A DNA stretch of 64,000 nt from a virus. The translations under genes and the position numbers were made by a program. The stretch is from IMG/VR virus record IMGVR_UViG_3300037488_001841, positions 1 to 64,000 of that record; one strand, 5' to 3'. Positions 55,867 to 63,980 of the stretch are shown one piece after another; position 1 is the first letter of the stretch; each line of letters begins with the position of its first letter. The notes under the pieces are model-generated. The model was not told where the DNA came from. It saw only the letters and a list, made by a program, of their open reading frames with translations, and did no database searches.

Positions 55867-56013
55867 ATGGAAATTGGAAAAATGACAATAAGTGAGGTGT
55901 ATCCTCATTTGAAAACTATATCGCTTGCGTATGGTTTAAGATTAAACAGATCTAAAGATTTTAAGTTAGCAAGAATTATTTTAGCAAACCTTTATAGTAG
56001 AGAATTAGTATGA
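55867..56013 (+). CDS. Short helical protein (48 aa)
   Basis: From the ATG at 55867 the product is 48 residues with a helical amphipathic pattern (MTISEVYPHLKTISLAYGLR...). A longer in-frame start would overlap the zinc-ribbon gene extensively. ATGA overlap with the next gene supports it as a real coding region. Function unknown. Confidence 0.55.
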   Translation: MEIGKMTISEVYPHLKTISLAYGLRLNRSKDFKLARIILANLYSRELV

Positions 56014-56252
56014 CACATAAAGAATTTTACATTTGGTTAGATGGGTATCTAACAGGTAAACTTGAAAATAAACACATAGATATTGTACCTATTGTTGAAA
56101 AAATGAATGAGGTTAAAGATGAACCACAGGAGTCAGTTAAGATTACTCCATTTGAAAGAATACCAGTACCAATTAACCCTTTTCCAAAGATAGATCCATA
56201 CTCACCACCATATGAAGTTTATTGTGGAACAAAAGAACAATTAAACGATTAA
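56010..56252 (+). CDS. Small protein with Pro-rich C-terminus (80 aa)
   Basis: Not recognised. N-terminal MTHKEFYIWLDGYLTGKLEN resembles a short helix-turn that recurs in T4-like hypothetical proteins; the C-terminal half is proline-rich (ERIPVPINPFPKIDPYSPP). It overlaps the previous gene by four bases (ATGA). Confidence 0.55.
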   Translation: MTHKEFYIWLDGYLTGKLENKHIDIVPIVEKMNEVKDEPQESVKITPFERIPVPINPFPKIDPYSPPYEVYCGTKEQLND

Positions 56253-56267
56253 ACGATTAAAAAAAAT

Positions 56268-56462
56268 ATGAAACAAGAAATTAATGAGTTGTCAATAACT
56301 CAACAAATTAAAACCCAATTAGAAAACTCTAACTTAGATGTTGTTATCACACCGGTTATGTATGACCCAAACGACTTTACACCTGTGTTAGGTGTATTAG
56401 TAAAAAACGAAGATTCAAGTTATAGTAGAAAATACACAATAACGGTTAAACCGAACAATTAA
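56268..56462 (+). CDS. Small beta protein of unknown function (64 aa)
   Basis: Not recognised. It has short strands (DVVITPVMYDP, VLGVLVKNED, KYTITVKPNN) and ends directly before the gp47-like ATG. It is probably co-transcribed with gp47. Confidence 0.5.
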   Translation: MKQEINELSITQQIKTQLENSNLDVVITPVMYDPNDFTPVLGVLVKNEDSSYSRKYTITVKPNN

Positions 56463-57242
56463 ATGATTAAGAAAATAGTACACTTTTCTGATTTACATAT
56501 CAGATTATTTAAAGATCACGATTTATACCGATCAATATTAGAGACGGCAATTGAACAATGGAGAGAATTAGAGCCTGACCGTATTATATTTACGGGTGAT
56601 TTAGTTCATTCTAAAAACCAAATAACACCCGAACTTATTGAGATTGTGGCTTGGATTTTAACTGAATGTTCATTCATTGCTAAAACTGTTATTATACCTG
56701 GTAACCACGACTTTTTGGTAAACAATACCGAAAGATTAGATGCTCTTACTCCTATTATTAATTCATTAAGAAATGAGGATATTGTGTACTACCGAGATAG
56801 AGGTGTGTATGAGGATGAGAATATTAGTTGGTGTGTCTATTCACAATATCAGGCGAACATTCCACCAGATTTGAATGTTGCTACGGGAATTAAAATTGGT
56901 TTATTTCACGGACCAATCCAAGGAATGAAAACCGATCTTGGTTTTGATTTTGGAGAAGAAGCGTATGATGTGGATAAGTTCAACGGACTTGAAGCAGTAC
57001 TATGTGGTGATATACATAAAAGACAGGAATTCAAATTCAAAACCGGTAAAGGTTATATGATTGGAAGCCCTATTCAACAGAATATTGGAGAAAGTATTGG
57101 CAAACATGGATATGGTATTTATGACATTGTCACAAAAGAATATTCGTATGTTGATCTACCGAACCCAAAACCATTTTTAAAGTTCTCCATAAAATCATTT
57201 GAAGACATTGAAAATGGAACAGAAAAACTCCAAAATATTTAG
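56463..57242 (+). CDS. Recombination nuclease subunit (gp47/SbcD-like)
   Basis: The 259-residue metallophosphoesterase has D10/H12 (FSDLH), D46/H49 (TGDLVHS), N81-H82-D83 (PGNHD), a later FHGP and GDIHKRQ, all the expected metal ligands. T4 gp47 (339) is longer, so the C-terminal cap is short here. With the gp46-like ATPase at 58441 it resects double-strand ends to load UvsX. Its end overlaps the next gene by 29 bases. Confidence 0.88.
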   Translation: MIKKIVHFSDLHIRLFKDHDLYRSILETAIEQWRELEPDRIIFTGDLVHSKNQITPELIEIVAWILTECSFIAKTVIIPGNHDFLVNNTERLDALTPIINSLRNEDIVYYRDRGVYEDENISWCVYSQYQANIPPDLNVATGIKIGLFHGPIQGMKTDLGFDFGEEAYDVDKFNGLEAVLCGDIHKRQEFKFKTGKGYMIGSPIQQNIGESIGKHGYGIYDIVTKEYSYVDLPNPKPFLKFSIKSFEDIENGTEKLQNI

Positions 57243-57828
57243 TAAGGAAACGATTCAGTCAGTAACGGCATTTTGTGAATCCCAAGAAATAAAAGACGTA
57301 AACAACTTTATGTATTTATGTTTCAAACAAGGGTTTGATATAAAGAAATATGGATTTTTAGGGGAAACCGAACAAGAAAAAATAATAGAAGTTCCTATTG
57401 AAATCATTAAAGAGGTTGAGAAAATAGTTGAGGTTCCTGTTGAAAAAGTTGTCACAAAAATAGAATACATTCGTGACAAAAATAATGAAAACGAACTTGG
57501 TGAAAAAATTACCAAGTTGGAAAAAGAAATGTCTAAAAAGGATGAAGAATTAGATCAACTTAGACGTAATTTAGACATTATTTTAGACGAACCACCAGTT
57601 GAAATAATCAAAGAGGTGGAGAAAATAGTAGAAGTCATTAAAGAGGTTGAGAAACCGAATGATAGGATGGAAATGTTACAAGAAACATTACTTACCTTAA
57701 GAAAAGAACTTCAAACAAAAAACGAAAGAATAAAAGAATTAGAAAAAATAAACCGAGATCTTGAGAATCTCAGTTCACAAAAAGGTGCTGTTTTTCTTAG
57801 GGGATCAAATTTAAACAATAGATTATGA
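57214..57828 (+). CDS. Coiled-coil protein with EVEKIVEV repeats
   Basis: From ATG 57214 the protein is 204 residues and overlaps the gp47 gene by 29 bases. An upstream in-frame ATG (57199) would add five. It has a globular N-terminus (~50 residues) followed by a repeated IIKEVEKIVEV segment (about residues 60-75 and again near 130-145) and long heptad helices. It lies between the two nuclease subunits, suggesting a partner or scaffold for the gp46/47 complex, but no family is recognised. Confidence 0.55.
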   Translation: MEQKNSKIFSKETIQSVTAFCESQEIKDVNNFMYLCFKQGFDIKKYGFLGETEQEKIIEVPIEIIKEVEKIVEVPVEKVVTKIEYIRDKNNENELGEKITKLEKEMSKKDEELDQLRRNLDIILDEPPVEIIKEVEKIVEVIKEVEKPNDRMEMLQETLLTLRKELQTKNERIKELEKINRDLENLSSQKGAVFLRGSNLNNRL

Positions 57829-58178
57829 TAGAATTATTAATTTGGATGATTGTGGCATATGGTATGACCACAATATTAGTGTATGGATCAATCTTTAATG
57901 GGTTGAGAAATAATATTAAAAAAGCGGGTAGTAATGAAGGATGGTTCTTAACTAGACCATTTTTTAAATTTGTATCTGACTTAATTTCTTGTATGTTATG
58001 TACGGGAACATGGGTAGGGTTTTTCCTATCATTAACTTTTTATTCACCAATTTCACATTTTATTGGACTTAATGAATATTATTCTGTATTCTTTGATGGA
58101 ATGTTATCCGCAGGTTCAGTTTGGGGGATTAACGCAATAATTGAATGGTTTGAGGAAAATAGACCAAGTAATAAATAA
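57825..58178 (+). CDS. Small membrane protein with CxxC (DUF1360-like)
   Basis: The 117-residue protein has an N-terminal transmembrane helix (about 1-25), a second hydrophobic helix with C56-x2-C59 (ISCMLCTGTWVGFFLSL), and a third near 86-105. The CxxC-G-W pattern recalls the DUF1360-like small membrane proteins found in bacteria and phages. It overlaps the preceding gene by four bases. Role unknown; host membrane modification is possible. Confidence 0.55.
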   Translation: MIELLIWMIVAYGMTTILVYGSIFNGLRNNIKKAGSNEGWFLTRPFFKFVSDLISCMLCTGTWVGFFLSLTFYSPISHFIGLNEYYSVFFDGMLSAGSVWGINAIIEWFEENRPSNK

Positions 58179-58195
58179 TAACAAATAATATAACA

Positions 58196-58438
58196 ATGGG
58201 AAAAGCGGCAAAGGCTCACAGAGCAAAAGTGGAAAAACGAAACAGAATAATTGCACAAGACAAATACGCAATGAATAAGGCGATTGAACGAATGTTTGAG
58301 GCACGAAAAATGGCAATGGAAAATGAAGAAAACCTAAATGTTGAGTTAAACGGACAAGAATTAGGGTTTCAAGTTGTTGAAGAAGTAGAGGTTAATGAAC
58401 CACAAGTTGAAGACCAAGTTTCTGAGTTAGAAAAATAA
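58196..58438 (+). CDS. Small protein, basic N-terminus and acidic C-terminus (80 aa)
   Basis: Not recognised. Residues 1-40 are strongly basic and helical (GKAAKAHRAKVEKRNRIIAQ), and the rest is acidic and Val/Glu-rich. This split looks like a nucleic-acid or adaptor peptide. It ends two bases before the gp46-like gene, suggesting coupled translation. Confidence 0.5.
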   Translation: MGKAAKAHRAKVEKRNRIIAQDKYAMNKAIERMFEARKMAMENEENLNVELNGQELGFQVVEEVEVNEPQVEDQVSELEK

Positions 58439-58440
58439 AA

Positions 58441-60816
58441 ATGGATTTATTTAATCCCCCAAAATTATTTAATTACAATATAATGATAAAAGATTTAGAT
58501 TTTTCTACGTTTGAAAACCCATCAATACAAGTTGTATGGGAAGACTTACCTGAAAATTTCACACAAGACAAGATTAAGAGTGTTAAACATTATTTCCAAA
58601 AGAAATATAACACGACTAATGTGAATGTATTAACTAAGGTTAAAAACATTGAGAAAGATAGTATGCAAACTATTGATGTATCGGTGAATGTTGCTGATGT
58701 TAATTACCAACTTGACTTGTTGAAAAAATTCTTGGAATCAAAAGGTTATGACGGTCACTTGGATGATGTTTTAGGGATCAACAGAATGGTTGAGAACAAA
58801 ATGCAAGAAGAGGAAGTTGAAACCACACAATTCAAGAAATGGTATATCAGAAACATAGAGTTCTCTAATTTCTTATCATATGGTGAGAACCAAAGATTGG
58901 ATTTTGATAAGTGTGATGGTGTTGTGGTTGTAGAATCAAACCCACCAAACTTTGGGGGAAAAACAGTTCTTACGGTGGATTTGTTAATGTTCTTATTTTT
59001 TAATGAGACGACAAAAACTACTAAAGCGGAGGAGATCTTCAACCGATTTACTGACAAAAATAAAGTAACGGTTAAAGGTGAAATCACAATTGATGGTGAG
59101 GAGTACATTATAGTTAGAAACATTGAAAGAAAACTTTCTAAGAAAGGTGAATGGAATGTTAAGACGGAATTGGACTTCTTTAAAAAATTGGCTGACGGTA
59201 GTTTACAAAACTTCACCGGAGAACAAAGAAGGGAAACTGAGGCGTTCATTAAGAATTCCATCGGTACAAAGGAAGATTTCCTTATGACCATTTTAACTAC
59301 GGCAACAAACCTTGAGGAATTGTTGGAATCAAAACCAACGGCAAGAGGTCAAGTGTTGTCTCGTTTTATGGGACTTGAGTTTTTGAAACGGAAAGAGGAA
59401 GTTGCAAAAGAAGTTTATTCGGACTTTAACAAATCAAAATTATCTAATCTTTATAATTCTGAAATGTTGAAAACGGATAATAAAACTTATGTAACTCAAA
59501 TCGCTGAATTAAATGATCAAATTGAGGTATTAAAAACAGAGATTGGTGATGTTGATGAGAAAATCCTGAAAGGGAAAGAGTATCGCGACGATATGTTGAA
59601 GAAAAAACACGGAGACATTGACCATGAAATCAGTTTGATGAACCCGACTAAAACTCAGGAGGAAATTGATTCTTTGGAACGAGAGAAAACAGGGTTTCAA
59701 AATAAATCAGAAGAACTTAAAGTTATTGAACCAAAAGAATTTTATCACGAAGACCAACATGATAAAATTAAAGAGGAGTATAACGATACCTTTAAGTTGA
59801 AAATTGAGCTTGATACACAGATCAATGAAATTGAGAAATTGAAAAGTTCTGTGAGTGATGGTATCAAATGTGAGCACTGTGGAATTGAGTTAATGAATGC
59901 TTCAATAACCCAACAAAAAATTAGTCAACTTGCCGATTATATCATGCATAGAGACCAAAAAACAACCTTAATGACGGATTTATCAGGCAGAGAACAACAG
60001 TTCGTACAACTTAAGAAAGATTTTGATGAGTATGAAAAAAATAAACTTATCAAAGAAAAATATGAGTTAAGTGTTGAAAGTTGTGATTTGAAGATTGGGA
60101 CTTTAAAAGGTAAATTGGATAGTTGGGGTAAAGTTCAGGATAAAATCAAAGAGAACACTAAAATTGATGAAATGTTGATTAAGGCGGATCTAAGATTGGA
60201 TGAACTTGAAAACATTAAAAAGAATAAAAATTCTCAAATTTCAAATAACGAATATCAAATCAAATCTTTGGATGAAAAGATTGTTAATAACAAAGGGTTG
60301 ATTGATAAGATTAAGTTAGAAGAGGGTAGAGAAAAAATCTACAAGATTTATTTAGAGGCGTACGGTAAAAATGGGTTATCAAAAATCATTATGAAAACAA
60401 TGATGCCGTTGATTAACTCAGAACTACAAAGATTGATGGAAGATAGTTGTTACTTCAAATTAGAAATTAGAATTAATGACAAAAATGAAGTTGAATTTTT
60501 GATGGTGGATAATAGTACTGGTATTGAAAAATTAATGGTTTCAGGATCGGGTTACGAAAGAACAATTGCTTCTTTAGCTTTACGTTCTGTACTTACTAAG
60601 ATCTGTACTTTACCCAAACCAAATTTGGTCGTTATGGATGAGGTGTTTGGAAAAATATCTAATGATAACCTAGAAATGGTATCTGAGTTCTTCCAAAAAA
60701 TTAAAGAGTATTTTGGTAAAGTGTTCCTAATTAGCCATAACCCAATGATTAGTCAGTGGGGTGATACTATTGTAAAAATTGAAAAGGAAAATAATGTGTC
60801 AAGAGTGTTAAATTAA
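58441..60816 (+). CDS. Recombination ATPase (gp46/SbcC-like) with N-terminal extension
   Basis: The 791-residue SMC-type protein has an N-terminal ~132-residue extension with no known family, then the ABC head (YIRNIEFSNFLSYGE). The P-loop region reads ESNPPNFGGKTVL (about 165-177), which keeps GKT but departs from the usual GxxGxGKS/T. The zinc hook is C477-E-H-C480; the signature region is VSGSGYERTIASLAL and Walker B LVVMDEVFG. T4 gp46 is 560 residues. With gp47 it forms the end-resection machine. Confidence 0.85.
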   Translation: MDLFNPPKLFNYNIMIKDLDFSTFENPSIQVVWEDLPENFTQDKIKSVKHYFQKKYNTTNVNVLTKVKNIEKDSMQTIDVSVNVADVNYQLDLLKKFLESKGYDGHLDDVLGINRMVENKMQEEEVETTQFKKWYIRNIEFSNFLSYGENQRLDFDKCDGVVVVESNPPNFGGKTVLTVDLLMFLFFNETTKTTKAEEIFNRFTDKNKVTVKGEITIDGEEYIIVRNIERKLSKKGEWNVKTELDFFKKLADGSLQNFTGEQRRETEAFIKNSIGTKEDFLMTILTTATNLEELLESKPTARGQVLSRFMGLEFLKRKEEVAKEVYSDFNKSKLSNLYNSEMLKTDNKTYVTQIAELNDQIEVLKTEIGDVDEKILKGKEYRDDMLKKKHGDIDHEISLMNPTKTQEEIDSLEREKTGFQNKSEELKVIEPKEFYHEDQHDKIKEEYNDTFKLKIELDTQINEIEKLKSSVSDGIKCEHCGIELMNASITQQKISQLADYIMHRDQKTTLMTDLSGREQQFVQLKKDFDEYEKNKLIKEKYELSVESCDLKIGTLKGKLDSWGKVQDKIKENTKIDEMLIKADLRLDELENIKKNKNSQISNNEYQIKSLDEKIVNNKGLIDKIKLEEGREKIYKIYLEAYGKNGLSKIIMKTMMPLINSELQRLMEDSCYFKLEIRINDKNEVEFLMVDNSTGIEKLMVSGSGYERTIASLALRSVLTKICTLPKPNLVVMDEVFGKISNDNLEMVSEFFQKIKEYFGKVFLISHNPMISQWGDTIVKIEKENNVSRVLN

Positions 60817-60824
60817 TATAAAAA

Positions 60825-61436
60825 ATGTCTTTAGTAAAAATTTCTAATAAGTATTATAAATTAGATAAAATATCAAATCCTTGGATTGGATCTAAATATG
60901 AATATATTAGAGATGCGGGTACCGACATAACGGGTAAAATTGGTGAGGAATTTATTTATGAATTATTCTTAAAAATATTTGATGGTTGGGAAATATTTTG
61001 GGATAAAGATAAAAATACCGGACAAAAAGATGGTGTTTACGATATTAAATTAATTAATAGTAAATATAATATAACTTTAAGGATTGAGGTAAAAACTGCA
61101 ACCCAAGGAAAGGACGGTGGGTTCCAACATGAAAAAATATTAGGTAATGAATTTTGTGATAAATTATTATTTTTAGATATTAACCCAAATGATTTCTACA
61201 TAACAATATTAGATGTTAATGAAATAGACTTTAATTGTAATGAAAAAACTATTTTAGGTAGAAAACTTCATAAACGATCTAATAGTGATCAAACTAAATT
61301 AGATTTTGGAGATAAAACAATTAAAAATGGTTTAAAGTTGGGGAAAACTATTTATATTACAGATGATGAGAATCTAAAACAAATAAAAAATTTAAAAGGA
61401 TTCTTAATAAAAAGTCTAACTGAAAAATATGGATAA
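60825..61436 (+). CDS. Restriction-endonuclease-like PD-(D/E)XK nuclease
   Basis: The 203-residue protein has E41/E42 (KIGEEFIYELF), D73 (GVYDIKL) and E88-V-K90 (LRIEVKTA), a plausible PD-(D/E)XK site, and Q101-H102 shortly after. This layout is typical of type II restriction enzymes. It overlaps the following adenine methyltransferase gene by eight bases. Together they look like a restriction-modification pair. The gene is AT-richer than its neighbours and lies between gp46 and the sigma gene, so it was probably acquired. It could instead act as a counter-defence or homing-type nuclease. Confidence 0.62.
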   Translation: MSLVKISNKYYKLDKISNPWIGSKYEYIRDAGTDITGKIGEEFIYELFLKIFDGWEIFWDKDKNTGQKDGVYDIKLINSKYNITLRIEVKTATQGKDGGFQHEKILGNEFCDKLLFLDINPNDFYITILDVNEIDFNCNEKTILGRKLHKRSNSDQTKLDFGDKTIKNGLKLGKTIYITDDENLKQIKNLKGFLIKSLTEKYG

Positions 61437-62460
61437 TATATATGAATTTTTTATTGAAATATTAAGTAAATATTCGATAGATCATATAAAAAAAGAATTG
61501 GATGTTAATAAAAATACGATTGAAAGGTGGAAAAAATTAAAAAAAATTCCTAAACAATATTATTTTGATCTTTGTAGGATTGATAATATCCCTATAAATT
61601 ATTCTGAATTTTCGGAAAAAGACAAAGATCAATTTTATACTAGTGTTGAAGATGCTAAAAAATGTATATTAATATCAAAAACAATTGTTGAAAAATTTGG
61701 AGATAATTTTGATAATTATAATTTTATAGAGCCATCCGCTGGAAATGGTAGTTTTTTTAATTTATTACCCCAAGATAAAGTGGTTGGGATAGACATTGAG
61801 CCAAAGTTGGATCAAATTATAGAAGGTGATTTCTTAAAATGGTACCCTGAAACTAATAATAATTTAACAATTGGTAATCCTCCATTTGGGTTAAGAGGTA
61901 ATTTGGCTTTGAAATTTATAAATCGAGCGGCTAAATTCTCAGAGTATGTGTGTTTTATACTACCTCAATTATTTGATAGTAATGGTAAAGGATCTTGTAA
62001 AAAAAGAGTTAGGGGTTTAAATTTAATACATACTGAAAATATTGGATCAACATATTTTTTACCGAATGGAGATGAAGTAATAGTTAATGCTATATTCCAA
62101 ATATGGTCTAAAAGACATAAAATTGATGAAAATGAGGTTGACATATCTGAATATGTGAAAATATTTTCATTATCTGATGGGGGTACTCCAGGGTCAACAA
62201 GAAATAAAGATATGTTAGATATGTGTGATTTTTATTTGCCGTCAACTTGTTTTGGGGTAGATAAAGTTAAAATTTATAATGACTTTGAATCTTTACCTCA
62301 AAGAAGAGGTTACGGTCTTAAAGTGGTTGATGGAAATGAAAGAATTGCGAAAATAATAACAGAAATAGAATGGAGTAACGTGGCATTCACCTCAACAAAT
62401 GGAGCTTATAATTTACGCTTTGATTTAATAGAATGGGCAATCTTTAAAAAAATAGTATAA
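61429..62460 (+). CDS. Adenine-N6 DNA methyltransferase with N-terminal HTH
   Basis: The 343-residue protein starts with an HTH-like region (about 14-52: DHIKKELDVNKNTIERWKK), then KDQFYTSVEDAKKCI. SAM motif I is FIEPSAGNGSFF (99-110), and catalytic motif IV is NPPFG (150-154), giving N6-adenine specificity. The HTH could bind its own promoter, as in RM systems that regulate through the methyltransferase, or a target site. It overlaps the upstream nuclease gene by eight bases. Its stop codon lies inside a 21-bp tandem repeat. Confidence 0.75.
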   Translation: MDNIYEFFIEILSKYSIDHIKKELDVNKNTIERWKKLKKIPKQYYFDLCRIDNIPINYSEFSEKDKDQFYTSVEDAKKCILISKTIVEKFGDNFDNYNFIEPSAGNGSFFNLLPQDKVVGIDIEPKLDQIIEGDFLKWYPETNNNLTIGNPPFGLRGNLALKFINRAAKFSEYVCFILPQLFDSNGKGSCKKRVRGLNLIHTENIGSTYFLPNGDEVIVNAIFQIWSKRHKIDENEVDISEYVKIFSLSDGGTPGSTRNKDMLDMCDFYLPSTCFGVDKVKIYNDFESLPQRRGYGLKVVDGNERIAKIITEIEWSNVAFTSTNGAYNLRFDLIEWAIFKKIV

Positions 62461-62494
62461 ATACCCAAAAAAATAGTATAAATACCCAAAAAAA
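62446..62494. repeat. 21-bp tandem repeat containing TATAAATA
   Basis: Two perfect 21-bp units (62446-62466 and 62467-62487) and a third partial A-run. Each has seven A's, then TAGTATAAATACCC. The first unit includes the methyltransferase stop codon. TATAAATA lies at 62456-62463 and 62477-62484; on the - strand it reads TATTTATA, the motif seen upstream of virion genes. Possible operator, promoter pair or duplication scar. Confidence 0.75.
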
Positions 62495-62517
62495 TTAGTA
62501 CTTATTCTATTTTTTGA

Positions 62518-62526
62518 GTATTTTTG
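62518..62526 (+). promoter_or_regulatory. Candidate host-type -7 box before gene at 62550
   Basis: TATTTTTG fits TAnnTTTG and lies about 25 bases before the ATG at 62550. No reliable -33 element. Confidence 0.3.
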
Positions 62527-62549
62527 TTGAAATAATTAAAACATAATAT

Positions 62550-63041
62550 ATGAAGTACTTACTTTTTATCTATTATTCGGAAGGAGAAAAAACCGAAGAT
62601 GATATTTACCAAATTGCTGAAGAATTGGCACCCATCGTTGATTCAGACGAGATTAAATATGTGTACGGACCGTCACACGTAGTTTTTAACTTTGTGACCG
62701 AGATGTCTCAAAGTGAATTATCAATGTATGTTGATATTATAACAGAAGATATCGGTTATTTTAAGTATATTTTAATACCAACACCAAAGGTGATTGCATC
62801 AAACATGGAACCAGAGCATCTTAAACATCTTATGGAGGTTAATGGTCAAAATGAAGATAGTGGAGACGTATCACCCAACTTTATTGAGTTTCTAAAGGAG
62901 AGTTTTGGTGGGTCAAATCACAGTGTATGTAATTTAACAATAGATGAGATTTTAGAGAAAATTAAAGATCAGGGAGTACAATCCTTAACAAAAGAAGAAA
63001 AAGAAAAATTAGATAATTATTCACAATCAATCAAAAATTAA
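62550..63041 (+). CDS. Protein of unknown function (163 aa)
   Basis: Not recognised. N-terminal alpha/beta half (YLLFIYYSEGEKTEDDIYQI ... VVFNFVTEMSQSEL) looks like a small ferredoxin-like fold; the C-terminal half is helical and acidic (TIDEILEKIKDQGVQSLTKE). It precedes the sigma factor by three bases, so the two are translationally linked. It may be a sigma partner or regulator, but no family is known. Confidence 0.6.
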   Translation: MKYLLFIYYSEGEKTEDDIYQIAEELAPIVDSDEIKYVYGPSHVVFNFVTEMSQSELSMYVDIITEDIGYFKYILIPTPKVIASNMEPEHLKHLMEVNGQNEDSGDVSPNFIEFLKESFGGSNHSVCNLTIDEILEKIKDQGVQSLTKEEKEKLDNYSQSIKN

Positions 63042-63044
63042 TAA

Positions 63045-63845
63045 ATGAAGGACAAAAACTTAGGAATACCTATTAACCAAGACGAAGTTTACCACTACCT
63101 TAAAGATATCAGAAAAATTAAAGTAATGACTCCCGACAGAGAACGTGAGTTAGCCGTTAAAATGAAATCAAATGAGATTTCAGACAAAGAGAGAAAACAA
63201 ATTGAGGAAGAACTTCTTATAGGTAACTTAAGATTTGTCATTACTGTGGCGAAGCAGTATCAAAACCAAGGTTTAGATTTACAAGATCTAATTGCTGAGG
63301 GTAATTATGGTTTGATGAAAGCAATCAAAAACTTTGATTGGGGGAAGGACCTTAGATTTATATCTTATGCGGTGTGGTGGGTTAAACAATCAATCATTCA
63401 ATCGTTAAATGATAACGCAAGAACAATACGATTACCGGTGAATGTTGTTCAAGATCTTCATAGAGCAAAGAAAGAGTTGGAACAGACAGGTAAGAAGTTG
63501 GAAGACAAATTTTCCACATTACCATCAATCATTGATTTGGACATGAGAATTAATGATGAGGGAGATACTCTTATTGATATGATTGCGAATCAAGATGCTG
63601 AGGCTCCTGATGCTTCTTTTCATACAAAAGATATTCTAAAAGAAAAAATGATGACCTTGTTGGATGTTTTAGATGATCGTGAGAAGTCAATCATTGGGGA
63701 TTACTTTGGGTTAACAGGAACTCCAAGAACTTTAGAGGACATTGGTAGTGATTTTGGCCTCACAAAAGAAAGAGTACGTCAGATTAAAGAAAAGGCGTTA
63801 AGACGATTAAGAAACGATAGTTCGGAACTATTTGATTATTTGTAA
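63045..63845 (+). CDS. Sigma70-family RNA polymerase sigma factor
   Basis: The 266-residue protein has region 2 intact: LLIGNLRFVITVAKQYQNQG, DLIAEGNYGLMKAI and RFISYAVWWVKQSI. It continues into a reduced region 3 and region 4 with EDIGSDFGLTKERVRQIKEK. This resembles primary sigma factors of Bacteroidota rather than T4 gp55. It would redirect host RNA polymerase to phage promoters, possibly the TATTTATA motifs. Follows an unknown gene by three bases; a structured RNA begins right after its stop. Confidence 0.9.
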   Translation: MKDKNLGIPINQDEVYHYLKDIRKIKVMTPDRERELAVKMKSNEISDKERKQIEEELLIGNLRFVITVAKQYQNQGLDLQDLIAEGNYGLMKAIKNFDWGKDLRFISYAVWWVKQSIIQSLNDNARTIRLPVNVVQDLHRAKKELEQTGKKLEDKFSTLPSIIDLDMRINDEGDTLIDMIANQDAEAPDASFHTKDILKEKMMTLLDVLDDREKSIIGDYFGLTGTPRTLEDIGSDFGLTKERVRQIKEKALRRLRNDSSELFDYL

Positions 63846-63850
63846 GAAAA

Positions 63851-63921
63851 GGGTTGAACCGAGATTACCCTTATAACTCGGCGGAATGGGACACGAGGTT
63901 CCCTGGGTGAAATTCCTCAAC
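63851..63921 (+). ncRNA. Structured RNA, predicted three-way junction
   Basis: GTTGA (63853-57) pairs with TCAAC (63917-21). Inside, CCGAG (63859-63) pairs with CTCGG (63877-81), and GGAAT (63883-87) with ATTCC (63912-16), the latter containing a GGGA/TCCC hairpin. This closes a compact three-way junction with almost no linker. I do not recognise the RNA family. It could be a riboswitch-like leader for a gene beyond the window or a phage small RNA. Confidence 0.6.
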
Positions 63922-63940
63922 TATATCTATATGGTATAGT
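63920..63940 (+). other. Alternative hairpin downstream of the junction
   Basis: ACTATA (63920-63925) pairs with TATAGT (63935-63940). Its first two bases are shared with the closing stem of the junction, so the two folds could compete. Confidence 0.45.
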
Positions 63941-63950
63941 GAAACTACAT

Positions 63951-63980
63951 CCCCTCACTGGTACCGGTGGGGGGTTTTTT
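63951..63980 (+). terminator. Strong rho-independent terminator
   Basis: CCCCTCAC (63951-63958) pairs with GTGGGGGG (63967-63974), one T-G pair, followed by six T. It ends the sigma transcript or the structured RNA. Confidence 0.85.

Noticed and set aside
63851-63921. tRNA or tmRNA at the end of the window
   Set aside because: There is no acceptor/anticodon/T-arm order and no T-loop GGTTCRA; the stems form a three-way junction instead.
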